From: Deinococcus arcticus
Lineage (GTDB): Bacteria > Deinococcota > Deinococci > Deinococcales > Deinococcaceae
Length of the DNA: 64,000 nt
Assembly: GCF_003028415.1 (NCBI RefSeq)
Contig: NZ_PYSV01000015.1
Location: 51,722-115,721, forward strand
Direction: 5' to 3'
The position numbers and the translations under genes were made by a program. Below, piece by piece: positions 21,164 to 30,785 of this stretch; position 1 is the stretch's first letter; each line of letters begins with the position of its first letter. Below the pieces are notes generated by a model, which worked only from the letters and a program-made list of their open reading frames with translations, was not told where the DNA came from and did not search any database.

Positions 21164-21998
21164 GCAGCCGGATCAGGCCGCCCAGGGCCGCGGCAATCAG
21201 AATCCAGCCCTTCTTCAGGAACAGCAGGGCGGCGGCCAGCAGGCCCACCTTCTTGGCGGCGGCCACGCCCAGCAACCCCGCAATGCCGTAGGTGGCCAGC
21301 TGGTCGGTGTTGGGGTTGAAGTCCTCATAGCGCGCCCCCGGCGTGAACGACACCTGACTCAGCACCGCCGCCATGTCGCGCTTGATCTGCGGCAGCTGCC
21401 CCATGCTCGCCACTGCGTTCAGTTCCAGCACGTTGTCCCGGCCCAGAATGCGCACCGCGTAGTTCAGGGTGTGCTCGCCGGGATTGTCGCTGAAGGCCAG
21501 TTCCTTGGCCCAGTACATCTTGTGGGTGGCGGCGTCGTAGCGCGGCTGGTCGGCCCAGCCTACCAGATTGACGGTGCCAAACCCGGCTTCCTCGCGGGCT
21601 CCGTTCTCCTCCTGGGTGGCGGCCTGCATGTCACGCATCAGGGTGTCGTAGTTGATGCCCGCCGCGTCCTTATCCGAGACGTGGCCGTCTTTGCTCTCGG
21701 TGATCACCACGCCCCAGCCCTCTTCCGTGCCGGGCTCCAGGCCCGCTGGCACAATCATGCCCAGCACGTCCTCGGCGGCTTCCGGGGGATTCCCCCACTG
21801 GCCTACAATCACTTCTCTTGCACCAGCGGCGTCGAGGTAGCGCAGGCCCGCGCCGGTGCTCAGCTGCGCCTTGCCGCCCAGCAGGGCAATCTGGCCGGTC
21901 TGGTAGCGCAGTGGGGCCTCGGTTGGGGTCTGCGCCGACTGCGCACCGGCCAGCGACAGGCCACCCAGCACCAGCAGCATCAAGGTCTTCTTCATCAT
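21141..21998 (-). CDS. DUF2167 family membrane protein
   Basis: 285 residues. A signal peptide (KKTLMLLVLGGLSLAGAQS) is followed by a soluble domain with the family segments GWGVVITESKDGHVSDKDA, DTLMRDMQAATQEEN and VGWADQPRYDAATHKMYWAKEL, then two hydrophobic helices near the C-terminus (GIAGLLGVAAAKKVGLLAAA and GWILIAAALGGLI) and a basic tail. The soluble part should lie outside the cytoplasmic membrane. Function unknown; homologues occur in several phyla. TAAGCT lies 6 nt before the ATG at 21998. Confidence 0.85.
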   Translation of the reverse strand: MMKKTLMLLVLGGLSLAGAQSAQTPTEAPLRYQTGQIALLGGKAQLSTGAGLRYLDAAGAREVIVGQWGNPPEAAEDVLGMIVPAGLEPGTEEGWGVVITESKDGHVSDKDAAGINYDTLMRDMQAATQEENGAREEAGFGTVNLVGWADQPRYDAATHKMYWAKELAFSDNPGEHTLNYAVRILGRDNVLELNAVASMGQLPQIKRDMAAVLSQVSFTPGARYEDFNPNTDQLATYGIAGLLGVAAAKKVGLLAAALLFLKKGWILIAAALGGLIRLRGRRARA

Positions 21999-22004
21999 CT
22001 TCTC

Positions 22005-22010
22005 AGCTTA
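22005..22010 (-). promoter_or_regulatory. Leaderless -10 (TAAGCT) of the DUF2167 gene
   Basis: On the minus strand TAAGCT ends 6 nt before ATG 21998. Confidence 0.55.
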
Positions 22011-22127
22011 GGGGACGGCCCGGCTGGGCGCTGCCGCAGATGTGGTGCCCCCAGTGGGGGCCGGCTCCCCCCCCTGCTTCTGTCCCCGCTGCAGGAACGC
22101 CGGGGCGTGCGCCCAGGGGGCCGGTGG

Positions 22128-22133
22128 TACGCT
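22128..22133 (+). promoter_or_regulatory. Possible -10 (TACGCT) of lpdA
   Basis: TACGCT ends 10 nt before ATG 22144, leaving a leader of only a few bases. AGGAAC at 22135-22140 could also act as a weak ribosome binding site. Confidence 0.4.
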
Positions 22134-22143
22134 CAGGAACGCT

Positions 22144-23550
<1,407 letters not shown>

Positions 23551-23619
23551 TTCCGGGTTGCTGGCGGGCCGTTCCCTGTGCGGGGGCGGCCCGCTTGTCT
23601 GCTCAGACTTCATGGCCCC

Positions 23620-23648
23620 TTGACGAACCCCGCTTAACCCAGTATCTT
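23620..23648 (+). promoter_or_regulatory. Promoter of tRNA-Glu
   Basis: TTGACG (23620-23625), 17-nt spacer, TATCTT (23643-23648). The predicted transcript starts about 70 nt before the tRNA. Confidence 0.6.
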
Positions 23649-23712
23649 TCTGTGCGTGCCGGAAACGGTGCCCCTTGAAAGGCAGTCAGCAGAGGCGTCA
23701 GCCAAAGCAAAA

Positions 23713-23800
<88 letters not shown>

Positions 23801-23803
23801 AAA

Positions 23804-23840
23804 CGCTCGCCTCTGTATCTGCAGGGGCGAGCGCTTTTTT
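23804..23840 (+). terminator. Rho-independent terminator of tRNA-Glu
   Basis: CGCTCGCC (23804-23811) pairs with GGCGAGCG (23826-23833), followed by CTTTTTT. Confidence 0.8.
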
Positions 23841-23934
23841 ATCCCTGGGAGCTTGCCGGGCAGGCCCTGGCAACTCCACGAAGCAACGGACGCCCGAACC
23901 ACTGCGCCCGTTGCCCGCCTGGGCCACCAGGGCG

Positions 23935-25758
23935 TTACCGAAGACTGCCGAACTTGTTCTCGGGAATCATCTGGGCCAGCAGCGCACGAATCTGGGGGAC
24001 GTCGCTCTGCTGGGCGGCAGTGGTCAGGGTCTGCACGCGCTCGGCAATCTGGGTGGCGTCCACCTGGGCCAGCCGGGCACTGAAGATCTCGGTATGGGTG
24101 GTGGCGTCGGCGCCTTCGCTGGGGGTCAGCAGCTCCTCGTACAGCTTCTCTCCGGGGCGAACGCCGGTGTACACCACGTCCACGTTGTGCGCGCCACTCA
24201 GGCGAATCACGTCGTGGGCCAGGTCGGCAATGCGCACCGGGTCGCCCATGTTCAGCACATACACCTTGCCGTTCTCGGCCAGGCCCCCGGCCTGCAGCAC
24301 CAGCCGGGCCGCCTCGGGAATGGTCATGAAGTAGCGCACCATCTCGGGATGGGTCACGGTGATGGGGCCCCCCGCGCGAATCTGGGCCATGAAGGTGGGC
24401 ACCACACTGCCCCGGCTGCCCAGCACGTTCCCAAAACGCACCGAGACAAAGGCCTGGGTGGAACGGGCCCGCGCCGCGCCGGCAGAAACCACCATCTCGG
24501 CCACCCGCTTGGAGGCGCCCATGACACTGGTCGGGTTGACCGCCTTGTCGGTGGAGATGTTCACCAGCCGGCCCACGCCAAATTCCAGGCAGAGATTCAC
24601 GACATTCTGCGTGCCCACCACATTATTCAGGATGGCCTCGGAGGGGGTCTCTTCCATCAGAGGGACGTGCTTGTGGGCAGCCGCGTGAAACACCACCTCG
24701 GGCCGGTAGCGCTCGAAGACGGCCCGCAGCCGCGCGGCGTCCCGCACGTCCCCGATCAGGCCAATCTGCTTGATTTCCGGCCACTGCCGGCCCAGTTCCT
24801 GCTGAATGGAAAACACACTGTTCTCGCCGCGGCCAAACAGCAGCAGGGTAGCTGGCCCGAAGGGTGCAAGCTGCCGCACGATCTCTGAGCCGATGCTGCC
24901 ACCCGCGCCCGTGACCAGGATCACGCGACCCTTGAGATACCCGGCAATCTCGGCCGTGTTGAGCTGCACCGGCGGGCGGCGCAGCAAGTCTTCCAGGTTG
25001 ACATCGCGGATCTGGTTGATGCTCACGTTCCCGCTCAGAATCTCGAAGACCCCGGGAATGATGCGGTAGCGCAGCCCCGCGCCCTGCGCCAGATCCACCA
25101 CCCGGCGCACGAACTGCCCTTCGGCAGAGGGCACGGCGATCAGAATCTCCTGGGCCTGCTCCTGGGCGGCCACAGCTGGCAGGGCGCCCACCGGACCAAA
25201 GACCGGCAGGCCCACCACGCGCGTGCGCACCTTGCCAGGTTCATCGTCCAGAAAGCCAATAGGGTCCAGGCCCGCTTCCGGGTGCCGCTGCATCTCCCGG
25301 GCAATCAGGCTGCCCGCGTCCCCGGCCCCCACAATGAGCACCCGCTGCCGCTGGGGCGCGCCGCGCAGACGAACCCGCTCACTCAGCAGCCGCGCGGCCA
25401 GCCGTGCGCCCCCCATCGCCATAAAGCCCAGCACCCCGGCCAGCACCGGCACGCTGCGCGGCAGTTGCAGCCAGCCCTGCAGGATAAACCCCAGGGCAAA
25501 CATGACCAGCGTGGCCAGGGCGGCCGCCCGCGCCAGCAGGTGCAGGTCACGCAGGCCCACCCGCTGCCACTCCTGACGGTGCAGGGCGTAGTAGGTTTCC
25601 AGCGCGGCCATCACGCCCACACTGAGCAGCAGATACCCCCAGACGTTGACGGGTACCCCCTGGTAGATCAGCCCGGGTTTGCGAAAGGCGTAGGCCAGCA
25701 GTCCAGCTGCCGTCCAGAGGGCCAGATCAATCACAAATTTGCGGTTGGCCGAGCTCAT
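23935..25758 (-). CDS. WbpM/FlaA1-family nucleotide-sugar 4,6-dehydratase, membrane-bound
   Basis: 607 residues. Four hydrophobic helices in the first ~115 residues anchor it in the membrane. A CoA-binding-like Rossmann domain follows (RVLIVGAGDAGSLIAREMQR), then the catalytic SDR domain (ILVTGAGGSIGSEIVRQLAP, AAHKHVPLMEETP, STDKAVNPTSVMGASKR with the Met/Lys active-site pattern of this family). WbpM-type enzymes convert UDP-GlcNAc to UDP-4-keto-6-deoxy-GlcNAc, the precursor of D-FucNAc or D-QuiNAc. It is the last gene of the nine-gene minus-strand operon and overlaps the epimerase/transferase gene by four bases, so the two products probably act in sequence. Confidence 0.9.
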   Translation of the reverse strand: MSSANRKFVIDLALWTAAGLLAYAFRKPGLIYQGVPVNVWGYLLLSVGVMAALETYYALHRQEWQRVGLRDLHLLARAAALATLVMFALGFILQGWLQLPRSVPVLAGVLGFMAMGGARLAARLLSERVRLRGAPQRQRVLIVGAGDAGSLIAREMQRHPEAGLDPIGFLDDEPGKVRTRVVGLPVFGPVGALPAVAAQEQAQEILIAVPSAEGQFVRRVVDLAQGAGLRYRIIPGVFEILSGNVSINQIRDVNLEDLLRRPPVQLNTAEIAGYLKGRVILVTGAGGSIGSEIVRQLAPFGPATLLLFGRGENSVFSIQQELGRQWPEIKQIGLIGDVRDAARLRAVFERYRPEVVFHAAAHKHVPLMEETPSEAILNNVVGTQNVVNLCLEFGVGRLVNISTDKAVNPTSVMGASKRVAEMVVSAGAARARSTQAFVSVRFGNVLGSRGSVVPTFMAQIRAGGPITVTHPEMVRYFMTIPEAARLVLQAGGLAENGKVYVLNMGDPVRIADLAHDVIRLSGAHNVDVVYTGVRPGEKLYEELLTPSEGADATTHTEIFSARLAQVDATQIAERVQTLTTAAQQSDVPQIRALLAQMIPENKFGSLR

Positions 25759-27317
25759 TTATTGCCGGTGCCCTGAATGACCGATTGCAGCGTCAGCCTG
25801 ATCACCTGCAGGTCCAGCGCCGGGCCCAGTCCCTGCAGATAGGCGGCGTCGCGCCGCACCTTCTCCTCATCGCTCAGGTCATCGCGGCCTGTCACCTGTG
25901 CGTAGCCCGTGATGCCCGGCAGCAGGGCGTCCACGCCCGCCGCCTCGCGCAGGGTAAGCACCGGGGTCTGGGTCATCAGCGCCGGGCGCGGGCCGATCAG
26001 GGCCATGTCCCCGCTCAGCACGTTCAGCAGTTGCGGCAGCTCATCCAGACTGGTGCGGCGCAGCACCCCACCCAGCCGTGTCACAGGATTCATACCCGAT
26101 TTGACCATGTCCTCGGTTGACAGGTTGGGAGTGCCCACCCGCATGGTCCGGAATTTGTAGATGGTAAAAGGACGGTGGCCCCGACCGGCACGCTGCTGGG
26201 TAAACAGCACGGGCCCGGGCGAGTCCAGGCGAATCAGCAGAGCCAGCAGGGCAATCAGCGGTCCCAGCAGGACCAGCAACACCAGCGCCAGGACCCGCTC
26301 CAGCGGGCCGCGCAGGGCCAGATACAGCCGCTGGCGGGCCGAGAGCCGGGTGTGGATTCCTCCCCCTTCCAGCAGGCTGGCGCCGGTTCTGGCCAGGGCC
26401 TGCCAGGTTGGAAAGGGTGGTGCCCAGCCCAGTCGCGTGCGCGCCTTGGCACTGCTGACCTCCAGAGACCCCAGCAGCCGGGACATCACGGCCGCGCGCC
26501 CCGTGAGCTGGCCCAGCCGTTCAAGCCAGCGGACAGGCACATTCACCAACCACGCCCGGCGCCCCTGGGCCTCGGCCAGAGACCGGGTCAGCGCCGCTGT
26601 GGACAGGGCCTCGCCGTCAGAGGCCAGAAACACTTCACCTGCTGCCGCTGGATGCTCCAGGGCCAGGGCCACCAGGTCCGCCAGATTCTCGACATAGATC
26701 AGGCTGCGGCGGTTGTCCACGGCACCCAGCGGCAGGGGCAGGCCGCGCCCGGCAAGACGGGCCAGGGCCATGAAATTCGCCTTGACCCCAGGGCCGTAGA
26801 CCAGCGGCGGGCGCAGCACCACAACCGCCAAGCCTGTGGCCTGCCCCACCCCCAGCAGCGCCTGCTCGGCTTCCAGCTTGCTCACGCCGTACGGGTCTGT
26901 GGGGGCGGGGCGACTCTCTTCGGTTAACGGCTGCCCGGGCTGGGTGGCCTCGCCGTTGACCTTGACCGAACTGAGATACACGAACCGGCGAACCCCGGCC
27001 TGTGCCGCCGCCTGTGCCAGAGCCAGCGGCGCGTCACGGTTCACGGCGCGGTAGGCGGCAAGTGGGTCGGGGTGGGTGTCGTTCATGACGTGAACGCGCG
27101 CTGCCAGATAAACGATATGGGTAACGCCCGCCAGCAGGGGGGCCCAGTTCACGGCTGGTCCGGTAAGGTCTGGCAGAGCAACACACTCAGCCCCAGCCGG
27201 CAGATACTCGGCCCGGCGGGCGGCGGCCCGCACCGCGTAGCCACGCCGCAGCAGGTCCCGGCACACAACCTGGCCCACAAAACCGCTGGCACCAACCACG
27301 AGAACGCGGCCTTTCAC
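25755..27317 (-). CDS. Fusion of NAD-dependent epimerase/reductase and polyprenyl-phosphate sugar-phosphate transferase
   Basis: 520 residues with two complete domains. Residues 1-310 are an extended SDR (VLVVGASGFVGQVVCRDLL, VYLAARVHVMNDT, DPYGVSKLEAEQALLG) like WbpV/WbjF, which reduce the 4-keto-6-deoxy UDP sugar. Residues ~330-520 are a monotopic phosphoglycosyltransferase: hydrophobic hairpin ALVLLVLLGPLIALLALLI, YKFRTMRVGTPN, SLDELPQLLNVLSGDMALIG, GPRP and GITGYAQVTGRDDLSD, like WbpL/PglC/WcaJ. The protein should make D-FucNAc or D-QuiNAc nucleotide and transfer the sugar phosphate to undecaprenyl phosphate. In known clusters these are two genes. ATGA overlaps join it to both neighbours. 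Confidence 0.92.
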   Translation of the reverse strand: MKGRVLVVGASGFVGQVVCRDLLRRGYAVRAAARRAEYLPAGAECVALPDLTGPAVNWAPLLAGVTHIVYLAARVHVMNDTHPDPLAAYRAVNRDAPLALAQAAAQAGVRRFVYLSSVKVNGEATQPGQPLTEESRPAPTDPYGVSKLEAEQALLGVGQATGLAVVVLRPPLVYGPGVKANFMALARLAGRGLPLPLGAVDNRRSLIYVENLADLVALALEHPAAAGEVFLASDGEALSTAALTRSLAEAQGRRAWLVNVPVRWLERLGQLTGRAAVMSRLLGSLEVSSAKARTRLGWAPPFPTWQALARTGASLLEGGGIHTRLSARQRLYLALRGPLERVLALVLLVLLGPLIALLALLIRLDSPGPVLFTQQRAGRGHRPFTIYKFRTMRVGTPNLSTEDMVKSGMNPVTRLGGVLRRTSLDELPQLLNVLSGDMALIGPRPALMTQTPVLTLREAAGVDALLPGITGYAQVTGRDDLSDEEKVRRDAAYLQGLGPALDLQVIRLTLQSVIQGTGNK

Positions 27318-28534
27318 TGCATGCCTCCGATCTGCTGCAGGGTCTGTTCCAGGTCTGTCAGCAGGGCTTCGCGCTCAAAATGGGCCTCAAAATACTGGCG
27401 ACCACGCCGGCCCATCTCCAACCGTTCGGCCTCGGGCAGGGCGCGCAACTGCAAGGCGGCCTCTGCCAGCGCGCCGGCGTCCTGGGGCGCACAGGTAAGC
27501 CCAGCTCCCGCCTCCTCAACAATCTGGGCGCCCTCGCCTGCCAGAGCGGCCAGGATGGGGCGCCCACAGGCCAGGTAAGACTGCAGTTTGGCGGGCACCG
27601 TCAGGGCGAACAGCTCATCGCGGGTAAGGGACACCAGCAGGGCGTCCGCCTGCGCGAAGAAGTGGGGCATCTCGCTGGCCGGGTGACTGCCCAGGAAGAC
27701 CACCCGGTGCAGGCCCTGCGCCTGGACACGCGCCTCCATCTCGGCGCGCACGCTGCCGTCACCCACAAAGACCCAGTTGATTTCCTCGTCACGTAGCCGC
27801 TCGGCCGTGGCCAGCACCGTCATGAGATCCTGCGCTGTGCCCATGTTGCCCGCAAACATGATGGTGAATCCGCGCGGCAGACCGTTCTGGTGGGCCCAGG
27901 CCGGGTTTGTCGGCAAAGGCTGGTAGAAGCCCTCGGCATACTGCGGATAGTACCCAATGCGCTCCGGGGCGACCCCCAGGCGCTGCACCCTGGGCATAAA
28001 GGCGCGTGAGGTGACCAGAATGCGGTCACAGGCGCGGTAGATGCCGCGCACCATCCATTCAACCGCTTTCAGCGCCCAGGGGTGCTTGACGAAACCTGTG
28101 GCAGAGAGACTTTCCGGCCACAGATCCTGCACGTAAAACACAATGGGTCGGCCGGTCAGACGTTTGAGCACCATGGCCGGATAGCCCACAGTCATAGGTG
28201 AGGGCTCATAGACAAACATCACGTCGAAGCGTTCGCGGGTCAACAAGGGCCCCAGCACACTGGCCATCAGGGCAAAGGAGGCGTAATTCAGCAGCAGCCG
28301 TACGCCGCTGCGCTGCCCCCGGGCCAGCAGTGGCACGCGCAGCACACGAATCTCTTCGTACTGTTCCTCTCTCACCTGATGGCCCTGATAGCCGTGGGTA
28401 AAGCGGCCCGACGGGTAGTTGGGGTGACCGGTCAGGACCGTGATCCGGTGGCCGCGCTGGTGAAGTCCCATCACTAGATCATTGATCCGGAAATTCTCGG
28501 GCCAGAAATACTGGGTGACAACCAGAACGTGCAT
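27314..28534 (-). CDS. Glycosyltransferase family 4 (WbuB/WbjE-like)
   Basis: GT-B fold transferase, 406 residues from ATG 28534, whose A is shared with the preceding stop (TAATG). The N-terminus VTQYFWPENFRINDLVMGL and HPNYPSG are characteristic of the WbuB/WcaI subgroup, and the C-terminal domain has VFVGDGSVRAEMEARV and the EAGAGLTCAPQDAGALAEA nucleotide-sugar site. WbuB/WbjE members transfer L-FucNAc. The three preceding genes make UDP-L-FucNAc, so this enzyme probably adds L-FucNAc to the lipid-linked first sugar. Confidence 0.85.
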   Translation of the reverse strand: MHVLVVTQYFWPENFRINDLVMGLHQRGHRITVLTGHPNYPSGRFTHGYQGHQVREEQYEEIRVLRVPLLARGQRSGVRLLLNYASFALMASVLGPLLTRERFDVMFVYEPSPMTVGYPAMVLKRLTGRPIVFYVQDLWPESLSATGFVKHPWALKAVEWMVRGIYRACDRILVTSRAFMPRVQRLGVAPERIGYYPQYAEGFYQPLPTNPAWAHQNGLPRGFTIMFAGNMGTAQDLMTVLATAERLRDEEINWVFVGDGSVRAEMEARVQAQGLHRVVFLGSHPASEMPHFFAQADALLVSLTRDELFALTVPAKLQSYLACGRPILAALAGEGAQIVEEAGAGLTCAPQDAGALAEAALQLRALPEAERLEMGRRGRQYFEAHFEREALLTDLEQTLQQIGGMQ

Positions 28535-29682
28535 TACAGCCCTTTGCGCCACACCACGCGGTTGACATAGTCCGTGTAACTCAGGATCAGGCGGACCACC
28601 TTGTCCGAGACATTGGGCATGGCGTAGTCCTCGACCAGCCGCAGCAGTCTCTGGTCCCCCCTGGGCTGCCCCTCCAGGATGGTCAGCCCCTGCATGACCC
28701 GCGTGACATTCAGTCCGGTCAGCATCACGGCCGCTTCCTCCATTCCCTCGGGCCGCTCGTGGGCCTCGCGAATGTTGAGGGCCGGGAAGTTCAGAATGCT
28801 GGACTCCTCGGTGATGGTCCCGGAGTCTGACAGGACGGCGCGGGCATGCAGTTGCAGGTGAACATAATCGTGAAAGCCCAGAGGTCTGAGCAACTCCACA
28901 TTCGGGTGAAATTGCAGCCCGGCGGCGTCAATCCGCTTCTGGGTACGGGGGTGTGTGGAGACAATCACGCGCTGCCCAAAGTGGGCGGCCACGGTGTTCA
29001 GCGTCTCGTGCAGCCTGTGTAAGTTGACATCGGAATCAACGTTTTCCTCGCGGTGGGCACTCACCACAAAGTAGCTCTGAGGCGTCAGGTCCAGCCGGGC
29101 CAGGACATCGGAGGCGTCTATCTGCGCCCGGTAGTGCTGCAGCACCTCGAACATGGGACTGCCGGTCTTGATGACGCGCGCCGGATCCAGTCCTTCGCGC
29201 AGCAGATACTCCCGGGCAATCGAGGAATAGGTCAGGTTGATGTCGCTGGTGTGGTCCACAATCTTGCGGTTGGTTTCCTCGGGCACCCGCTGATCAAAAC
29301 AGCGGTTCCCCGCTTCCATGTGAAAAATGGGAACTTTGCGCCGCTTGGCATTGATGGCGGCCAGGCAGCTGTTGGTGTCTCCCAGAATCAGCAGGGCGTC
29401 GGGCTGCTCCTGGGCCAGCAGGGGATCCATGCGAATGAGAATCTGCCCGATGGTCTCGGCGGCCGTTGCGCCGGCCGCCTCCAGAAAATGGTCCGGCTGG
29501 CGCACCCCCAGGTCGCGGAAAAACACGCCATTGAGCTCATAATCGTAGTTCTGGCCAGTGTGTACGAGCACGTGGTCAGTGCATTCATCCAGCCGGGCCA
29601 GCACCCGGGAGAGCCGAATAATTTCCGGACGGGTTCCGACCACCGTCATCACTTTGAGGCGGCGGGTGAGATGAGGCGTCAT
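28534..29682 (-). CDS. capG: UDP-GlcNAc 2-epimerase family protein (CapG/WbjD/FnlC)
   Basis: Non-hydrolysing epimerase of 382 residues with VVGTRPEIIRLSRVLARL, HTGQNYDYELNGVFF, ALLILGDTNSCLAA, PIFHMEAGNRCFDQRVPEE and SDSGTITEESSILNFPAL. In the CapE-CapF-CapG pathway this step epimerises C2 of UDP-2-acetamido-2,6-dideoxy-L-talose to give UDP-L-FucNAc. The asparagine in GNRCFDQ and the direct linkage to capE and capF favour this role over WecB (UDP-GlcNAc to UDP-ManNAc). It overlaps capF by four bases. Confidence 0.9.
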   Translation of the reverse strand: MTPHLTRRLKVMTVVGTRPEIIRLSRVLARLDECTDHVLVHTGQNYDYELNGVFFRDLGVRQPDHFLEAAGATAAETIGQILIRMDPLLAQEQPDALLILGDTNSCLAAINAKRRKVPIFHMEAGNRCFDQRVPEETNRKIVDHTSDINLTYSSIAREYLLREGLDPARVIKTGSPMFEVLQHYRAQIDASDVLARLDLTPQSYFVVSAHREENVDSDVNLHRLHETLNTVAAHFGQRVIVSTHPRTQKRIDAAGLQFHPNVELLRPLGFHDYVHLQLHARAVLSDSGTITEESSILNFPALNIREAHERPEGMEEAAVMLTGLNVTRVMQGLTILEGQPRGDQRLLRLVEDYAMPNVSDKVVRLILSYTDYVNRVVWRKGL

Positions 29683-30785
29683 ACAGGCTCCACAGGTTCT
29701 GGAAAGGTATCGGGGTGTTCGGGGTCGTACAGTTCATGGGTCCAGAACAGGGTGGTCAGCAGGCCCTGGCCCACGTTGGTAATGTTGTGCGTGTGCAGTG
29801 TGGGAATGTCGACATAGGCTGGCGTCTCACCCTGCACGCGGAAGGTCTGCACCTCTTGCCCGGTGACATGCCGGAGTTTGATCTCGGCTTCGCCCCCTGT
29901 AACCAGAAAGCGCTCAATCTTCCGGGTGTGGTAGTGGTTGCCCCGCGTGACACCGGGGTGCGTGGTAGAGAGAAAGGTCTGCCCTCCGTTGGGGCTCTTG
30001 ATCGCCTCAAAGAGGCTGCCCCGGGGATCGGTGTGCAGGGGCAGCGCAACCGGATAGTGGCCTGGGTACAGGTAGGAGCGGTAGGTGTTAAACAGATCCC
30101 GGTCAAAGTCCCGGCGCACATCAGGCACGATGTGCTGGCTGTACAGGGTGTGAAAGCCTTGTAACTTGCTCAGCAGCTGACCCACTGTCAGCTCCTCACC
30201 CTGAACACGAACGTCCCCCGTTGCGCCCTGCAGAAGCAGAGCGTGCATCTGCCGGGCCACCGCCTGGGCGTGCAGCTGTTCAATGGGCGCCTGTGCATTC
30301 GCGCTGGGCGTCTCGCCCCGGGCCACCTGAAAACAGAACGTGGACACCACCGAGTTGTAAAAGGGTTTGCCGCCCTCCCCAAACACGCCAGGCAGGATCA
30401 CATTGGCGAACCGGGTGCCGCTGCGCCCTGCCCAAGCCCGCAGCACCGCCGCCGCCTGCCGCTTCGACGCTCCATAAGCCGTGTCCCGCTCAATGTGGGT
30501 GGATGAAGAAAACAGGACGTGGGGCCGCTCTCCGGCAGCCTCCAGCGCCTCGACCAGCTGCTCACAGAGCCGTATGTTGGTGGCTGCCACCTCCTGGTCC
30601 TCTCCCCTGTTCATGCCTGCGAGGTGGACTATGGCGTCACATTGCCGCACGAACGCCTGCGTGGCCTGGGCCGAGGCGAAGACTTCTCGCCCGCCTGACA
30701 CCACCTGCGTTTCTGGTTGCCCCCGCAGGTAGGCCTGAAGATGCGTGCCCAGCAGACCCCGCGCCCCAGTGATACCGATCCTCAT
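29679..30785 (-). CDS. capF: CapF/WbjC: SDR reductase with C-terminal cupin
   Basis: 368 residues. The N-terminal SDR (RIGITGARGLLGTHLQAYLR, AIVHLAGMNRGEDQEV, YGASKRQAAAVLR) reduces the 4-keto group. The C-terminal cupin (about 250-368: LHTDPRGSLFEAIKSPNGGQ, TRGNHYHTRKIERFLV) holds metal-binding His residues and catalyses C3 epimerisation. CapF converts the CapE product to UDP-L-TalNAc on the way to UDP-L-FucNAc. It has four-base overlaps with capE upstream and capG downstream. Confidence 0.93.
   Translation of the reverse strand: MRIGITGARGLLGTHLQAYLRGQPETQVVSGGREVFASAQATQAFVRQCDAIVHLAGMNRGEDQEVAATNIRLCEQLVEALEAAGERPHVLFSSSTHIERDTAYGASKRQAAAVLRAWAGRSGTRFANVILPGVFGEGGKPFYNSVVSTFCFQVARGETPSANAQAPIEQLHAQAVARQMHALLLQGATGDVRVQGEELTVGQLLSKLQGFHTLYSQHIVPDVRRDFDRDLFNTYRSYLYPGHYPVALPLHTDPRGSLFEAIKSPNGGQTFLSTTHPGVTRGNHYHTRKIERFLVTGGEAEIKLRHVTGQEVQTFRVQGETPAYVDIPTLHTHNITNVGQGLLTTLFWTHELYDPEHPDTFPEPVEPV

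Noticed and set aside
27072..27320. A gene boundary splitting the epimerase and sugar transferase of 25755-27317
   Set aside because: The frame is continuous over both domains, with no stop or internal start signal between them, so a fusion is the simplest reading.
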